From NCBI RefSeq assembly GCF_001895025.1, contig NZ_BCXI01000014.1, positions 62,001 through 126,000 of the forward strand: DNA of 64,000 nt, written 5' to 3'. Of this stretch, positions 54,504 to 63,526 are shown in pieces. Within the stretch, counting starts at the first letter, position 1. Each line of letters opens with the position of its first letter. Source of the DNA: Rhodococcus zopfii NBRC 100606 = JCM 9919 (GTDB taxonomy: Bacteria > Actinomycetota > Actinomycetes > Mycobacteriales > Mycobacteriaceae). Under the pieces are notes generated by a model. The model did not search any database. It was not told where the DNA came from and was given only the letters and a program-made list of their open reading frames with translations. Both the position numbers and the translations under genes were made by a program.

Positions 54504-55238
54504 ATGAGCACCACCATCGCACTGGTCACCGGCGCCGGCTCCGGCATCGGAAAGGCCATCGCCCTCGCCTTCGCCGCACAGGGCGACCGCGTCGTCGCCG
54601 CCGACCTCGACCTCGTCGCCGCGGAGACCACCGCCAAGGAATTTCCGGATCTCATCACGGCACTCCCCGTGGACGTCGCCGACCGCAACCGGGTCGACGT
54701 ACTGCGCGACCGCACGGTCGCCGAGGTCGGTGTCCCGAACATCGTCGTCAACGCGGCCGGCTGGGACCGGACCGATCAATTCCTCAATGCGACAACAGAA
54801 TTCGCCGAGAAGGTCGTCGCCATCAACTATCTCGGCCCGGTGCACGTCTGCAGTGCCTTCCTGCCCGGCATGATCGAGGCCGGCAACGGGGGCCGCGTGA
54901 TCAACCTCGCGTCGGACGCGGGACGCGTCGGCAGTTCGGGCGAGTCCATCTACGCCGGGGCGAAGGGCGGCGTCATCGCCCTCACCAAGTCGCTGGCCCG
55001 TGAGATGGCCCGCTACGGCATCTCCGTCAACTGCGTCTGCCCCGGCCCGACCGACACCCCGCTGTTCCAGGCCCAGGACGAGAGGCTCAAGGCCGCACTG
55101 ATCAAGGCGATTCCGTTCCGCCGGCTCGCCCGACCCGACGAGGTCGCGGCGCCCGTGCTGTTCTTCGCCTCGGAGTCCGCGTCGTTCATCACCGGCCAGG
55201 TGATCAGCGTCAGCGGCGGTCTCACGATGGCCGGCTGA
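54504..55238 (+). CDS. badH: 2-hydroxycyclohexanecarboxyl-CoA dehydrogenase-like SDR (BadH-like)
   Basis: A 244-aa classical SDR. NAD-binding TGAGSGIGKA, core VNAAGWDRTDQF, catalytic serine in LASDAGRVGSSGE and YAGAK catalytic pair. The blocks INYLGPVHVCSAFLPGMIE and VNCVCPGPTDTPLF resemble BadH, which oxidises 2-hydroxycyclohexanecarboxyl-CoA to the 2-keto compound used by BadI. ATG 54504 is 35 bp after badI. Confidence 0.82.
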   Translation: MSTTIALVTGAGSGIGKAIALAFAAQGDRVVAADLDLVAAETTAKEFPDLITALPVDVADRNRVDVLRDRTVAEVGVPNIVVNAAGWDRTDQFLNATTEFAEKVVAINYLGPVHVCSAFLPGMIEAGNGGRVINLASDAGRVGSSGESIYAGAKGGVIALTKSLAREMARYGISVNCVCPGPTDTPLFQAQDERLKAALIKAIPFRRLARPDEVAAPVLFFASESASFITGQVISVSGGLTMAG

Positions 55239-55262
55239 GCCGGAATCCGGAAGGACGGACAC

Positions 55263-56933
55263 ATGACCGCGTCGTACAACGCCCGGGCTTACCGCGAGTA
55301 CTTCGAGAACGATTTCACGTATCTCAACGGCTTCCGGCGCAACATCGGACGTTTCGGGAACCGGGTTGCCGTGAGCGATCCGGACAGCGGACGGCAGTGG
55401 ACCTACGCCCAGCTCGGGGAACGGGTCGACCGCATCGCCACCGGCCTCGCGGATGCCGGGGTACGCGCCGGGGACGTCGTCGCCTACCAGTTGTTCAACG
55501 GTGTCGAATTCGCCGAGCTCTATCTCGCCACTCAGGCCGTTGGCGCGGTCGGCTCCCCGGTCAACTTTCGCCTCGCCGCCGGTGAGACGGCGTTCGTCCT
55601 GGACAAGAGCGCGCCGACGGTCTTCGTCTACGACACCGAACTCACCGACACGGTCCGTGAGGCGTTGCGGCTCGCGCTGCACACCCCGGCGGTGATCGTG
55701 GCCGTCGGCGACGGTGAACCGGTCGACGTCGCCGGCGCCACGGTGATCCGGTATCGACATCTGGCCGCCGATCGCATCACCCTGCCGCCGCTGCACCGCA
55801 CAGTGTGGGACGAGACCACCCGCCTCTACACCTCCGGCACCACCGGCATGCCGAAAGGCGTGCCGCTCAACAGCATGATCGAGGTCTTCAGCGCGCACGA
55901 CGTGATCATGCACTTCCCGCTGAGCCCCGAGGACCGGACCTTGAACATGACGCCGTGGTTCCACCGCGGCGGCCTGTACTCCGGCGGCCCGAACCCGACG
56001 TTCTACGTCGGCGGTGAGGTCGTGCCACTGCGAACGTTCGACGCGGACCGGGTACTCGACCTCGTCGCCGAGCGTCGGCTGACGTTCCTCATCGGTGCCC
56101 CCACCAACCTCGCGATGCTCGCCGCCGCGCAGGAGGCACGCCCGCGCGACCTGTCCAGCCTGCGCGGCATCGTGACCATGGGTGCCCCGCTCGAACGGGA
56201 AGCGGCGCTGCACTACCAGCAGGTGCTCAATCCGCGGATCTTCAACGGCTACGGCAGCACCGAGGGCTTCTGGAACACCTTCCTGCGGCCGGGGGATCTG
56301 CCGGATCGGGCGGGCAGCGCCGGCCGCGCCTGCACCGACGACGACGTCCGCGTGGTCCACGTGTACGAGGACCGGCTCGCCCATCCGGACGACGTGGTCG
56401 CCAAGGACGGCTCGGACGTGGGCGAAGTCATCATCCGCTCACCCAAGTGCGCCAATGCGTACTTCGACTCCCCCGATCAGGAGAAGGCGAAGTTCCAGCA
56501 GGGCTGGCTGCACATCGGCGACCTCGCGACCTGGGACGCCGACGAATTCGTCACCATCGTCGGGCGCAAGGACGACATGCTCGTCTGCGGCGGCGAGAAC
56601 GTGCACCCGGTGCAGGTCGAAGAGGCGCTCAATGCCCATCCACAGGTGCAGGATTCCCTCGTGGTCGGCGTTCCGCACGACACCTGGGGACGCATCGTCG
56701 TCGCCTATATCGTCCCCGAGGGTTCCACGCCGACGGTCGACGACCTCGACACGCACTGCCGTTCCCATCCGATGCTGTCCTCGTTCAAACGGCCCCGGGC
56801 CTACCGTTTCGTCGAGTCGTTGCCGGTCAGCGCGACGGGCAAGAAGCTTCACTACAGGGCCACCGACGCCGCCGCCGCCGAGTTCGCGGCCGGCCGGTTC
56901 ACCGCCCCGACCGTTTCGAGAATCTCCCAGTGA
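55263..56933 (+). CDS. aliA: Acyl-CoA ligase, probably cyclohexanecarboxylate-CoA ligase (AliA-like)
   Basis: A 556-aa ANL-family ligase. The P-loop-like core is YTSGTTGMPKGVPLN, the adenylate loop is FNGYGSTEGFW, the hinge motif is GRKDDMLVCGGENVHP and the catalytic lysine is in SATGKKLHY near the C terminus. Position between BadH-like and AliB-like genes suggests activation of cyclohexanecarboxylate or a similar alicyclic acid. ATG 55263 follows a GGA-rich stretch. General fatty-acid ligase activity cannot be excluded. Confidence 0.8.
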   Translation: MTASYNARAYREYFENDFTYLNGFRRNIGRFGNRVAVSDPDSGRQWTYAQLGERVDRIATGLADAGVRAGDVVAYQLFNGVEFAELYLATQAVGAVGSPVNFRLAAGETAFVLDKSAPTVFVYDTELTDTVREALRLALHTPAVIVAVGDGEPVDVAGATVIRYRHLAADRITLPPLHRTVWDETTRLYTSGTTGMPKGVPLNSMIEVFSAHDVIMHFPLSPEDRTLNMTPWFHRGGLYSGGPNPTFYVGGEVVPLRTFDADRVLDLVAERRLTFLIGAPTNLAMLAAAQEARPRDLSSLRGIVTMGAPLEREAALHYQQVLNPRIFNGYGSTEGFWNTFLRPGDLPDRAGSAGRACTDDDVRVVHVYEDRLAHPDDVVAKDGSDVGEVIIRSPKCANAYFDSPDQEKAKFQQGWLHIGDLATWDADEFVTIVGRKDDMLVCGGENVHPVQVEEALNAHPQVQDSLVVGVPHDTWGRIVVAYIVPEGSTPTVDDLDTHCRSHPMLSSFKRPRAYRFVESLPVSATGKKLHYRATDAAAAEFAAGRFTAPTVSRISQ

Positions 56934-56965
56934 GCACCGCCGTGACAGGCACAGGACGGACAACC

Positions 56966-58114
56966 ATGAACACACGACTGGAATACGACTCCGAACACCG
57001 GCAGTTCCGTGAGGTGGCACGCGGCTTCGTCCGGAACACGATCACGCCCGTGCACGAGGACTGGGAGCGGGCCTCGTGCCTGGACCGGTCCCTGTTCACC
57101 GAAGCAGGCAAGCTCGGCCTGCTCGGGTTCTCCGTCGACGAGAAGTTCGGCGGTCCCGGCGTCGACGACTTCCGCTACAACGCGATCCTGATCGAGGAGG
57201 TCAACCGCGCCGGCAACGCCGCCGCGGGGATCGCGTTCTCCCTGCAGAACGACGTGGTCCTGCCGTACCTCACGGACATGACCGACGACGAACAGAAGGC
57301 CCGCTGGCTGCCCGGTGTCGTGACCGGTGAGACGGTGCTGGGCATTGCGATGACCGAGCCCGGCACCGGCAGCGACCTCACCGGCATCCGCACCACCGCC
57401 GTCCGCGACGGCGACCACTACGTGGTCGACGGTGCCAAGACATTCATCTCCAACGGGCAGAACGGGGATCTGTTCGTCGTTGCGACCCGCACCTCCGACG
57501 ACCCGCACAAGGGGCTTACCCTGCTGGTCGTCGAGGCCGGCACCCCCGGATTCTCCCGCGGACGCAATCTCGAGAAGATCGGCCTGCACGCCCAGGACAC
57601 CAGCGAGCTGACCTTCACCGGGATGCGGGTGCCGGTCGCGAACCGGCTCGGCGACGAGGGTCGCGGTTTCTACCAGCTCGTGCACAACCTGCCGCAGGAG
57701 CGGTTGTCGCTGTCGATCGGCGCGGTCGCCGCCGCGGAGGGCGTGTTCGCGCAGACCCTCGACTACGTCAAGGAGCGGACGGCGTTCGGCAAGCCGGTGT
57801 CGGGTTTCCAGAACACCCAGTTCGTGCTCGCGGAACTGGCGACCGAACTGGATCTGGCCCGCACCTTCCTCGACGACTGCATCGCCGAGCACGTCGCCGG
57901 CGAGCTGTCGGCGGCCCGCGCCGCGCGGCTCAAATGGTGGACGACCGAACTGCAGGTGCGCGTGGCGGACCGCTGCCTGCAGTTGCACGGCGGCTACGGC
58001 TACATGCGCGAATACGCGGTGTCCCGCGCGTTCGTCGACGCCCGCATCCAGACGATCTACGGCGGCACCACCGAGATCATGAAGACGATCGTCGCCAAGG
58101 ACCTGGGCATCTGA
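56966..58114 (+). CDS. aliB: Acyl-CoA dehydrogenase, probably cyclohexanecarboxyl-CoA dehydrogenase (AliB-like)
   Basis: A 382-aa flavoprotein. The C-terminal segment is IYGGTTEIMK, with glycine where short/medium-chain enzymes carry the catalytic glutamate; instead the glutamate of NLPQERL (about residue 245) fits the base position of long-chain and isovaleryl types. FAD/substrate blocks include AMTEPGTGSDL and LHGGYGYMREYAV. In the alicyclic pathway it would introduce the 1,2 double bond. ATG 56966, 32 bp after the ligase. Confidence 0.82.
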   Translation: MNTRLEYDSEHRQFREVARGFVRNTITPVHEDWERASCLDRSLFTEAGKLGLLGFSVDEKFGGPGVDDFRYNAILIEEVNRAGNAAAGIAFSLQNDVVLPYLTDMTDDEQKARWLPGVVTGETVLGIAMTEPGTGSDLTGIRTTAVRDGDHYVVDGAKTFISNGQNGDLFVVATRTSDDPHKGLTLLVVEAGTPGFSRGRNLEKIGLHAQDTSELTFTGMRVPVANRLGDEGRGFYQLVHNLPQERLSLSIGAVAAAEGVFAQTLDYVKERTAFGKPVSGFQNTQFVLAELATELDLARTFLDDCIAEHVAGELSAARAARLKWWTTELQVRVADRCLQLHGGYGYMREYAVSRAFVDARIQTIYGGTTEIMKTIVAKDLGI

Positions 58115-58174
58115 GGCACCGGAGCGAATTTCGTTCCGGCACAACATGCTCCACTACCCAAACCTGGAGGAGCC

Positions 58175-58295
58175 ATGAGCGTCGGCGTCGGACGAGAAGA
58201 CCACGACGGCATCATCACCCTCGACCGTCCCGCCGCGAACGCGACCGGCGAGACGGGCCCGCCTGCTCGAGCGGTTCCTGACTGCCGCGCGATGA
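58175..58295 (+). pseudogene. Deletion remnant of an enoyl-CoA hydratase gene (probable badK)
   Basis: Behind a perfect GGAGGAG (58166-58172) the frame begins MSVGVGREDHDGIITLDRPA and ANA, the start of a crotonase, then degenerates and stops at 58324. From about 58247 another frame reads ARRARLLERFLTAAR and stops at 58295, which looks like a crotonase C terminus. Hence about 220 codons are missing. In the alicyclic pathway the gene after aliB is the hydratase badK, the one activity absent here. The C-terminal identification is less sure than the N-terminal. Confidence 0.6.
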
Positions 58296-58354
58296 CCGGG
58301 CACATCCGGCGATCGGTACTGTGAATCCACCCATCGGCGACGAGGAGCACCACC

Positions 58355-59023
58355 ATGACCACCCGACACGACGCGCTGACCGTCGACGAGGCCGTGCGCG
58401 CCGTGCGCACCCACTCGCGGCGCAAGCAGGTGCTCGAGGCCGCGGTGCGCCTGATGGAGCAGACCGGATTCCACCAGATGTCGATGCAGGCCCTCGCCGA
58501 CGAGGCGGGCGTCAGCGTCGGCCTGATCTACAAGTACTTCGGCGGTAAGGAAGACGTCCTGCTCGCGACCGTCACCGCGATCCTCGACGCGTTCCGCGAC
58601 CAGCTGGAACCGGCGATGGACGCCGCCGGCGAGGATCCGGTGGAGCGGCTGGCCGCGGGCATGCGGCGCTACCTCGAGGTCGTCGACGACAACCTCGACG
58701 CGGTGGTCCTCACCTACCGGGAGAGCCGCACGCTCGACAAGACCGGGCGCGAACGCATCAAGGAACTGGAGGTCGCGACCTCGGCGCCGCTGCGCGCCAC
58801 GCTCGAGACCGGCATCGCCTCCGGGGAGTTCAGCCCGGTCGACGTCGACCTCATCGTCTTCGACTTCATGCTCCTCGCCCACGGGTGGGCATTGAAACAC
58901 TGGCATTTCGGCCCGCTGTACACGCTCGACGAATACACCACCCGGCAGATCCGGTTCGTGCTGAATTCGATCATTCCCGCCGACCGCCGCGAGAAGTACC
59001 CGGATCTGCTACGGCAGTCGTGA
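58355..59023 (+). CDS. TetR-family regulator, likely of the alicyclic-acid operon
   Basis: A 222-aa TetR regulator. The helix-turn-helix is TGFHQMSMQALADEAGVSVG followed by LIYKYFGGKEDVLL, and the C-terminal domain resembles acyl-CoA-responsive TetR_C-type regulators. ATG 58355 follows GAGGAG. It is the last gene of the catabolic cluster in the same direction and is the natural candidate for binding the paired AGTGAA/TTCACT operators 4.7 kb upstream. Confidence 0.88.
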   Translation: MTTRHDALTVDEAVRAVRTHSRRKQVLEAAVRLMEQTGFHQMSMQALADEAGVSVGLIYKYFGGKEDVLLATVTAILDAFRDQLEPAMDAAGEDPVERLAAGMRRYLEVVDDNLDAVVLTYRESRTLDKTGRERIKELEVATSAPLRATLETGIASGEFSPVDVDLIVFDFMLLAHGWALKHWHFGPLYTLDEYTTRQIRFVLNSIIPADRREKYPDLLRQS

Positions 59024-59047
59024 CAGCACCGATTCCCGGTACGGCGG

Positions 59048-59806
59048 CTACAGCAGCGCCATCTGTTCGCCGCTGCCGTCGTCGGGGACGAGCAGTTCGG
59101 GGCCGTTGTTGCGAACGCTGTTGACCTTCGGGGACACCCGGCGGACGGCGATCGACGAGACCGCATCGAGGCTCGGGCGGATCAGGTCGGGGTGGCCGAG
59201 GCTGTCCGGATCGAGCCAGGCGTCCCACCGCTCCGGCGGGAGGATCAGCGGCATCCGCTCGTGGACGTTGCGCAGCTGCGCGACCGAATCCGCCGTGAGG
59301 ATCGTGGTACTGACCAGCGGCGCCGCATCCGGGTTCTTCGGGTCGCGCCACACCGCCCACAATCCGGCCATGCAGATCCGCGACCCGTCCTCCGGGGACA
59401 TGTAGTACGGCACCTTCGCGATCTTGCCGTCCGGTGTCGGTTCGACCTGCCACTCGTACCAGCCGTCCATCGGCACCAGGCAGCGCTGGTAACGCAGTGA
59501 CTGCGCGAACGACGGCTTCGTCGCCACCGACTCCGAGCGGGCGTTGAACAGCGGCGAGCTCTTGCCGACCTCCTTCGCGAACGGCGGTACCAGACCCCAC
59601 CGCATGCGCCGGATCCGCCGCGTCACCGGATCGTCCGGATTCTCCCGGTCGTGCCGGGCGACGACAGCGAACACCTGCGTCGTCGGGGCGACATTGAAGT
59701 TGGCAGCACCGGCGTTGCCATCCGCTCCCCCGCCCGTCTCGTCGAGCGCGTCGAGTTCCGCCGCGAGAGTCGCCGGGTCCGCAGTCGTCGCATACCTGCC
59801 GCACAT
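59048..59806 (-). CDS. SRAP-domain abasic-site-processing protein (HMCES/YedK family)
   Basis: A 252-aa SOS-response-associated peptidase-family protein. It begins MCGRY, whose cysteine 2 becomes the catalytic nucleophile after Met removal. Other conserved sites are [26 protein letters not shown] and [12 protein letters not shown] proteins form a thiazolidine crosslink with abasic sites in single-stranded DNA. ATG 59806 is fixed by the MCGRY motif. It diverges from aroA. Confidence 0.94.
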   Translation of the reverse strand: MCGRYATTADPATLAAELDALDETGGGADGNAGAANFNVAPTTQVFAVVARHDRENPDDPVTRRIRRMRWGLVPPFAKEVGKSSPLFNARSESVATKPSFAQSLRYQRCLVPMDGWYEWQVEPTPDGKIAKVPYYMSPEDGSRICMAGLWAVWRDPKNPDAAPLVSTTILTADSVAQLRNVHERMPLILPPERWDAWLDPDSLGHPDLIRPSLDAVSSIAVRRVSPKVNSVRNNGPELLVPDDGSGEQMALL

Positions 59807-59900
59807 ACGTCGAGTGTGGCAGCCGGCTCCGACGGCCGGATTCCCCGCGTCGGCCGCGCCGGGTGCACACCGGGGTCCGGCGATGGGAGAAGATGGTCCG

Positions 59901-61169
59901 GTGAGCCTGTGGAGAGCCCCCCGAGCCGATTCCCCCGTCGACGCGACCGTGACGGTGCCCGGATCCAAGTCGATCACCAACCGCGCGCTGATCCTCGCCG
60001 CCGTCGCCGACGGCCCCTCGACGATCGCCGGGGCGCTGCGCAGCCGTGACACGGACCTGATGATCGGCGCCCTGCGCGCACTGGGCACGACGATCACCGA
60101 ACGCGACGGGGGCACGACTCTCGACGTCGTCCCCGGCGACCTGCGCGGCGGCGAGGTCGCGTGCGGGCTCGCCGGCACCGTCATGCGGTTCGTGCCGCCG
60201 CTCGCGTCGCTCGCCGACGGGGACGTGTTCTTCGACGGCGACGAGCAGGCCAAGACCCGGCCGATGGGCACCGTCCTGGATGCCCTGCGTTCCCTCGGTG
60301 CCGACGTCGACGGCGAGGGCCTGCCGTTCACGGTGCACGGCGCCGGCGGGCTGCGCGGCGGCACCGTCACCATCGACGCGTCCGGATCGTCGCAATTCGT
60401 CAGCGGCCTGCTGCTGTCGGCTGCCCGCTACGACGAGGGCGTCACCATCCACCACGACGGCAAGCCGGTACCCTCGATGCCGCACATCGAGATGACCGTC
60501 GAGATGCTGCGTGCCGCCGGCGTCGAGGTCGACACCGCCGACGCGAACACGTGGCGCGTGGCGCCGGGGACGATCCGGGCGATCGACGTCGACGTCGAAC
60601 CGGACCTGTCGAACGCGACCCCGTTCCTCGCCGCCGCAGCCGTCACCGGCGGCACGGTGTCGGTGCCGATGTGGCCGAAGTCGACGACGCAGGCCGGCGA
60701 CGCGATCCGCGGCATTCTCGAGCGGATGGGCGCGACCGTCACCTGGTCGGAGGGCACCCTGACGGTGCGCGGCCCCGAGCGGCTCACCGGCATCGACATC
60801 GATCTGCGCGACGTCGGCGAGCTCGCCCCGACCGTCGCGGCCCTCGCCGCGCTCGCGACCACCCCGTCGCAGCTTCGCGGCATCGCGCACCTGCGCGGCC
60901 ACGAAACCGATCGGCTCGCGGCGCTGGTGACCGAGATCACCCGGCTCGGCGGTTCGGCGATCGAAACCGACGACGGGCTGCGCATCGAACCGGCCGGCCT
61001 GCACGGCGGACAGTGGCAGTCCTACGCCGATCACCGCATGGCCACCGCCGGGGCGATCATCGGTCTCGTCATCGACGACGTCGACGTCCACGACATCGGC
61101 ACGACCGCCAAGACGCTGCCCGGTTTCGAGTCGCTGTGGGCGGCGATGCTGACAGGAACGCGCTCCTGA
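59901..61169 (+). CDS. aroA: 3-phosphoshikimate 1-carboxyvinyltransferase (EPSP synthase)
   Basis: A 422-aa EPSP synthase of the shikimate pathway. The substrate-binding blocks are [18 protein letters not shown] at the N terminus, [13 protein letters not shown], and near the C terminus [11 protein letters not shown] and [15 protein letters not shown] 59901 is preceded by a GGGAGAAG stretch. Its stop codon overlaps the proposed CTG start of rsgA, which suggests coupling, as in the mycobacterial aroA-Rv3228 pair. Confidence 0.95.
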   Translation: MSLWRAPRADSPVDATVTVPGSKSITNRALILAAVADGPSTIAGALRSRDTDLMIGALRALGTTITERDGGTTLDVVPGDLRGGEVACGLAGTVMRFVPPLASLADGDVFFDGDEQAKTRPMGTVLDALRSLGADVDGEGLPFTVHGAGGLRGGTVTIDASGSSQFVSGLLLSAARYDEGVTIHHDGKPVPSMPHIEMTVEMLRAAGVEVDTADANTWRVAPGTIRAIDVDVEPDLSNATPFLAAAAVTGGTVSVPMWPKSTTQAGDAIRGILERMGATVTWSEGTLTVRGPERLTGIDIDLRDVGELAPTVAALAALATTPSQLRGIAHLRGHETDRLAALVTEITRLGGSAIETDDGLRIEPAGLHGGQWQSYADHRMATAGAIIGLVIDDVDVHDIGTTAKTLPGFESLWAAMLTGTRS

Positions 61170-62158
61170 GCCGGCGGCGCCAGTACGACGAGTCCGATGT
61201 CCGGGTCCGCCCGGGCAAGGGCTCGCGGCCGCGCACCAAGGACCGCCCCGCCCACCTCGACGCCGTCGACGGCATGGTCGTCTCGGTGGACCGCGGTCGC
61301 TGGGGTGTGGTGCTCGGCGCCGACCCGCACCGTCCGATCGTCGCGATGCGCGCCCGCGAACTCGGACGCACCCCGATCGTGGTCGGTGATCGCGTCGGGG
61401 TCGTCGGCGACCTGTCGGGCCGTCCGGACACGCTCGCGCGGATCGTGCGGGTCCACGACCGCGAAACGGTGCTGCGGCGCACCGCCGACGACACGGACCC
61501 GTTCGAGCGGATCGTTGTCGCGAACGCGCAGCTGCTGCTCATCGTCGTCGCTCTCGCCGATCCGCCGCCGCGAACGGGTCTGGTCGAACGCGCCCTAGTC
61601 GCGGCATACGCCGGCGGCCTGTCGCCGGTGCTGTGCCTGACAAAGTCCGATCTCGCCGACCCCGACGAGTTCACGGCGCAGTTCACCGATCTGGATCTGC
61701 CGGTGATGCTGGTCGGCCGAGACGACGATCTCACCGAACTCACCGAACTCATCACCGATTCGGTGACGGCGTTGATCGGACATTCCGGCGTCGGCAAGTC
61801 GACGCTGGTCAACCGGCTGGTACCGGACGCGGACCGCGCGACCGGCGAGGTCTCCGGCGTCGGGAAGGGCCGGCACACCTCGACCCAGTCGGTTGCTCTG
61901 CCGTTGCCCGGCGGCGGCTGGGTCGTCGACACTCCCGGCATCCGCTCGTTCGGGCTCGCACATATCTCCGCGGAGGACGTGGTCGCCGCGTTCTCCGACC
62001 TGTCCGCGGCCGTCGAGGACTGTCCGCGTGGATGCACCCATCTCGGTCCACCGGCCGACCCCGAGTGCGCGCTCGACGGCCTGGACGGAAAGTCACAGCG
62101 CCGCGCGCATGCGGTCCGGGGACTGCTCGCAGCGCTCACAGAGCACGAAGCCTGGTGA
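61166..62158 (+). CDS. rsgA: Ribosome small-subunit-dependent GTPase RsgA
   Basis: A 330-aa circularly permuted GTPase. An OB-fold is N-terminal; the GTPase motifs appear in permuted order, with TKSD (G4) first, then the P loop [14 protein letters not shown] and [10 protein letters not shown] (G3). The C-terminal zinc motif is DCPRGCTH with a downstream CALD. It matures the 30S subunit. No ATG/GTG/TTG lies before the conserved [23 protein letters not shown] 61166 overlaps the aroA stop (CTGA) with AGGA eight bases upstream and is taken as the start. Confidence 0.9.
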   Translation: MSRRRQYDESDVRVRPGKGSRPRTKDRPAHLDAVDGMVVSVDRGRWGVVLGADPHRPIVAMRARELGRTPIVVGDRVGVVGDLSGRPDTLARIVRVHDRETVLRRTADDTDPFERIVVANAQLLLIVVALADPPPRTGLVERALVAAYAGGLSPVLCLTKSDLADPDEFTAQFTDLDLPVMLVGRDDDLTELTELITDSVTALIGHSGVGKSTLVNRLVPDADRATGEVSGVGKGRHTSTQSVALPLPGGGWVVDTPGIRSFGLAHISAEDVVAAFSDLSAAVEDCPRGCTHLGPPADPECALDGLDGKSQRRAHAVRGLLAALTEHEAW

Positions 62159-62162
62159 ACAA

Positions 62163-62198
62163 GAGCGGCCCCGACTCCCTAGGGAGTCGGGGCCGCTC
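62163..62198. terminator. Bidirectional terminator, perfect 18-bp palindrome
   Basis: Eighteen bases starting GAGCGGCCCCGACTCCCT are followed directly by their exact complement with no spacer, between the convergent stops of rsgA (62158) and the desaturase (62217). Confidence 0.82.
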
Positions 62199-62216
62199 GG
62201 CACGATCCTCGCTCGT

Positions 62217-63452
62217 TCAGCGCATGCCGAGGACGCGGCGGACGAATCCGCGCTTGCGGCTCTTCTCGATCGCGGTGGCCAGACCGACGCGGCGGCCGGT
62301 GAGCGGATCGACCGCGGCCTCGCCGCCGAAGCCGCGCTCGGAGGCGGTCTCGGGAGCGGCGTCACGGGTGTCGGTGAGGTACTTGTCGGGCAGCGACAGC
62401 TTCGCGATGGTGCGCCACGACTTCCAGTACTGCACCGCGAACGGACCCGTGGTGTACGGCAGGTCGTACTTCTCGCACAGCGCCTTCACCCTGAGCGAGA
62501 TCTCGTGGTAGCGGTTCGACGGCAGATCCGGGAAGATGTGGTGCTCGATCTGGTAGCTGAGGTTGCCGGTCATGAAGTCCATGACGCGGCCGCCGGAGAT
62601 GTTGGCGGAACCGAGCATCTGCCGCAGATACCATTCGGCGTGCGTCTCGTTCTCGACGTCGGCCTTCGTGAACTTCTCGGCACCGTCCGGGAAGTGCCCG
62701 CAGAAGATGACGGCGTTGGTCCAGAGGTTGCGCACGAAGTTCGCGGTGGCGTTCGCGGTCAGCGTCGACTTCCACGCCTTGCCGGTCAGTGCCGGGTGCA
62801 CGACGTAGTCCTTGAGCGTCTGCTTGCCGATCTTGGCGAGGACCTCGCTGCCGAGTTCCTTGGTGCGCTCGCGATCGTCGCGGCCCTGGATGACCTTGCC
62901 GAGCTCGAGCAGCTGGATCGCGATTCCGTACTGGAACAGCGACGCAAGGATCGCGTTGTAGGCGATGTTGCCGAGGTAGAACGGCTTCCAGCGCTGGTCG
63001 CGGGTCACGCGCAGCAGCCCGTATCCCACGTCGTCGTCCATGCCGAGGATGTTCGTGTACTTGTGGTGCAGGTAGTTGTGGGTCTGTTTCCAGTGCGCCG
63101 ACGGATCGGCGTTGTCCCATTCCCAGTTCGCCGAGTGCACCTCGGGGTCGTTCATCCAGTCCCACTGCCCGTGCATGACGTTGTGCCCGAGCTCCATGTT
63201 CTCGATGATCTTCGACAGCGAGAGCATGCCGGTGCCCAGCAGCCACAGCGAGCGCTTGCGCGAACCGAAGAGCACTGCGCGCCCACCGATTTCGAGTCCA
63301 CGCTGCAGGCGGATCGTGTTGCGGACGTAGCGGGCGTCCCGCTCGCCGCGCGCATCCTCGATGTCGCGACGGATGGCGTCGAGTTCGTGGCCGATGGCCT
63401 CGACGTCGGCCTCCGTCAGGTGCGCGTACTCCTTGATGTCCGAAATGGCCAT
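62217..63452 (-). CDS. desA3: Acyl-CoA/linoleoyl-CoA-type fatty acid desaturase (DesA3-like)
   Basis: A 411-aa membrane desaturase with three histidine boxes binding the diiron centre: ELGHNVMHGQWDWM, HNYLHHKYTN and QIEHHIFPDLPSN. Two hydrophobic pairs flank them. DesA3 of M. tuberculosis makes oleate (delta-9) with an oxidoreductase partner, not in this window. ATG 63452. A repeat-rich operator lies just upstream. Confidence 0.9.
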   Translation of the reverse strand: MAISDIKEYAHLTEADVEAIGHELDAIRRDIEDARGERDARYVRNTIRLQRGLEIGGRAVLFGSRKRSLWLLGTGMLSLSKIIENMELGHNVMHGQWDWMNDPEVHSANWEWDNADPSAHWKQTHNYLHHKYTNILGMDDDVGYGLLRVTRDQRWKPFYLGNIAYNAILASLFQYGIAIQLLELGKVIQGRDDRERTKELGSEVLAKIGKQTLKDYVVHPALTGKAWKSTLTANATANFVRNLWTNAVIFCGHFPDGAEKFTKADVENETHAEWYLRQMLGSANISGGRVMDFMTGNLSYQIEHHIFPDLPSNRYHEISLRVKALCEKYDLPYTTGPFAVQYWKSWRTIAKLSLPDKYLTDTRDAAPETASERGFGGEAAVDPLTGRRVGLATAIEKSRKRGFVRRVLGMR

Positions 63453-63460
63453 GCGGCTAC

Positions 63461-63493
63461 CCTACCGTAGGTTACGGCTCCGTAGGTTAGCGG
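63461..63493 (-). promoter_or_regulatory. Probable repressor operator upstream of the desaturase
   Basis: CCTACCGTAGG (63461-63471) is an 11-bp palindrome; CCGTAGGTTACGG (63465-63477) is a 13-bp palindrome and CCGTAGGTTAGCGG (63480-63493) an imperfect second copy 15 bp away. The array is 9 to 41 bases before the start codon, where a TetR-type repressor would block transcription. Confidence 0.5.
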
Positions 63494-63526
63494 AATCCGT
63501 ACTGTGGGGCGAATCACAAATCAAGA

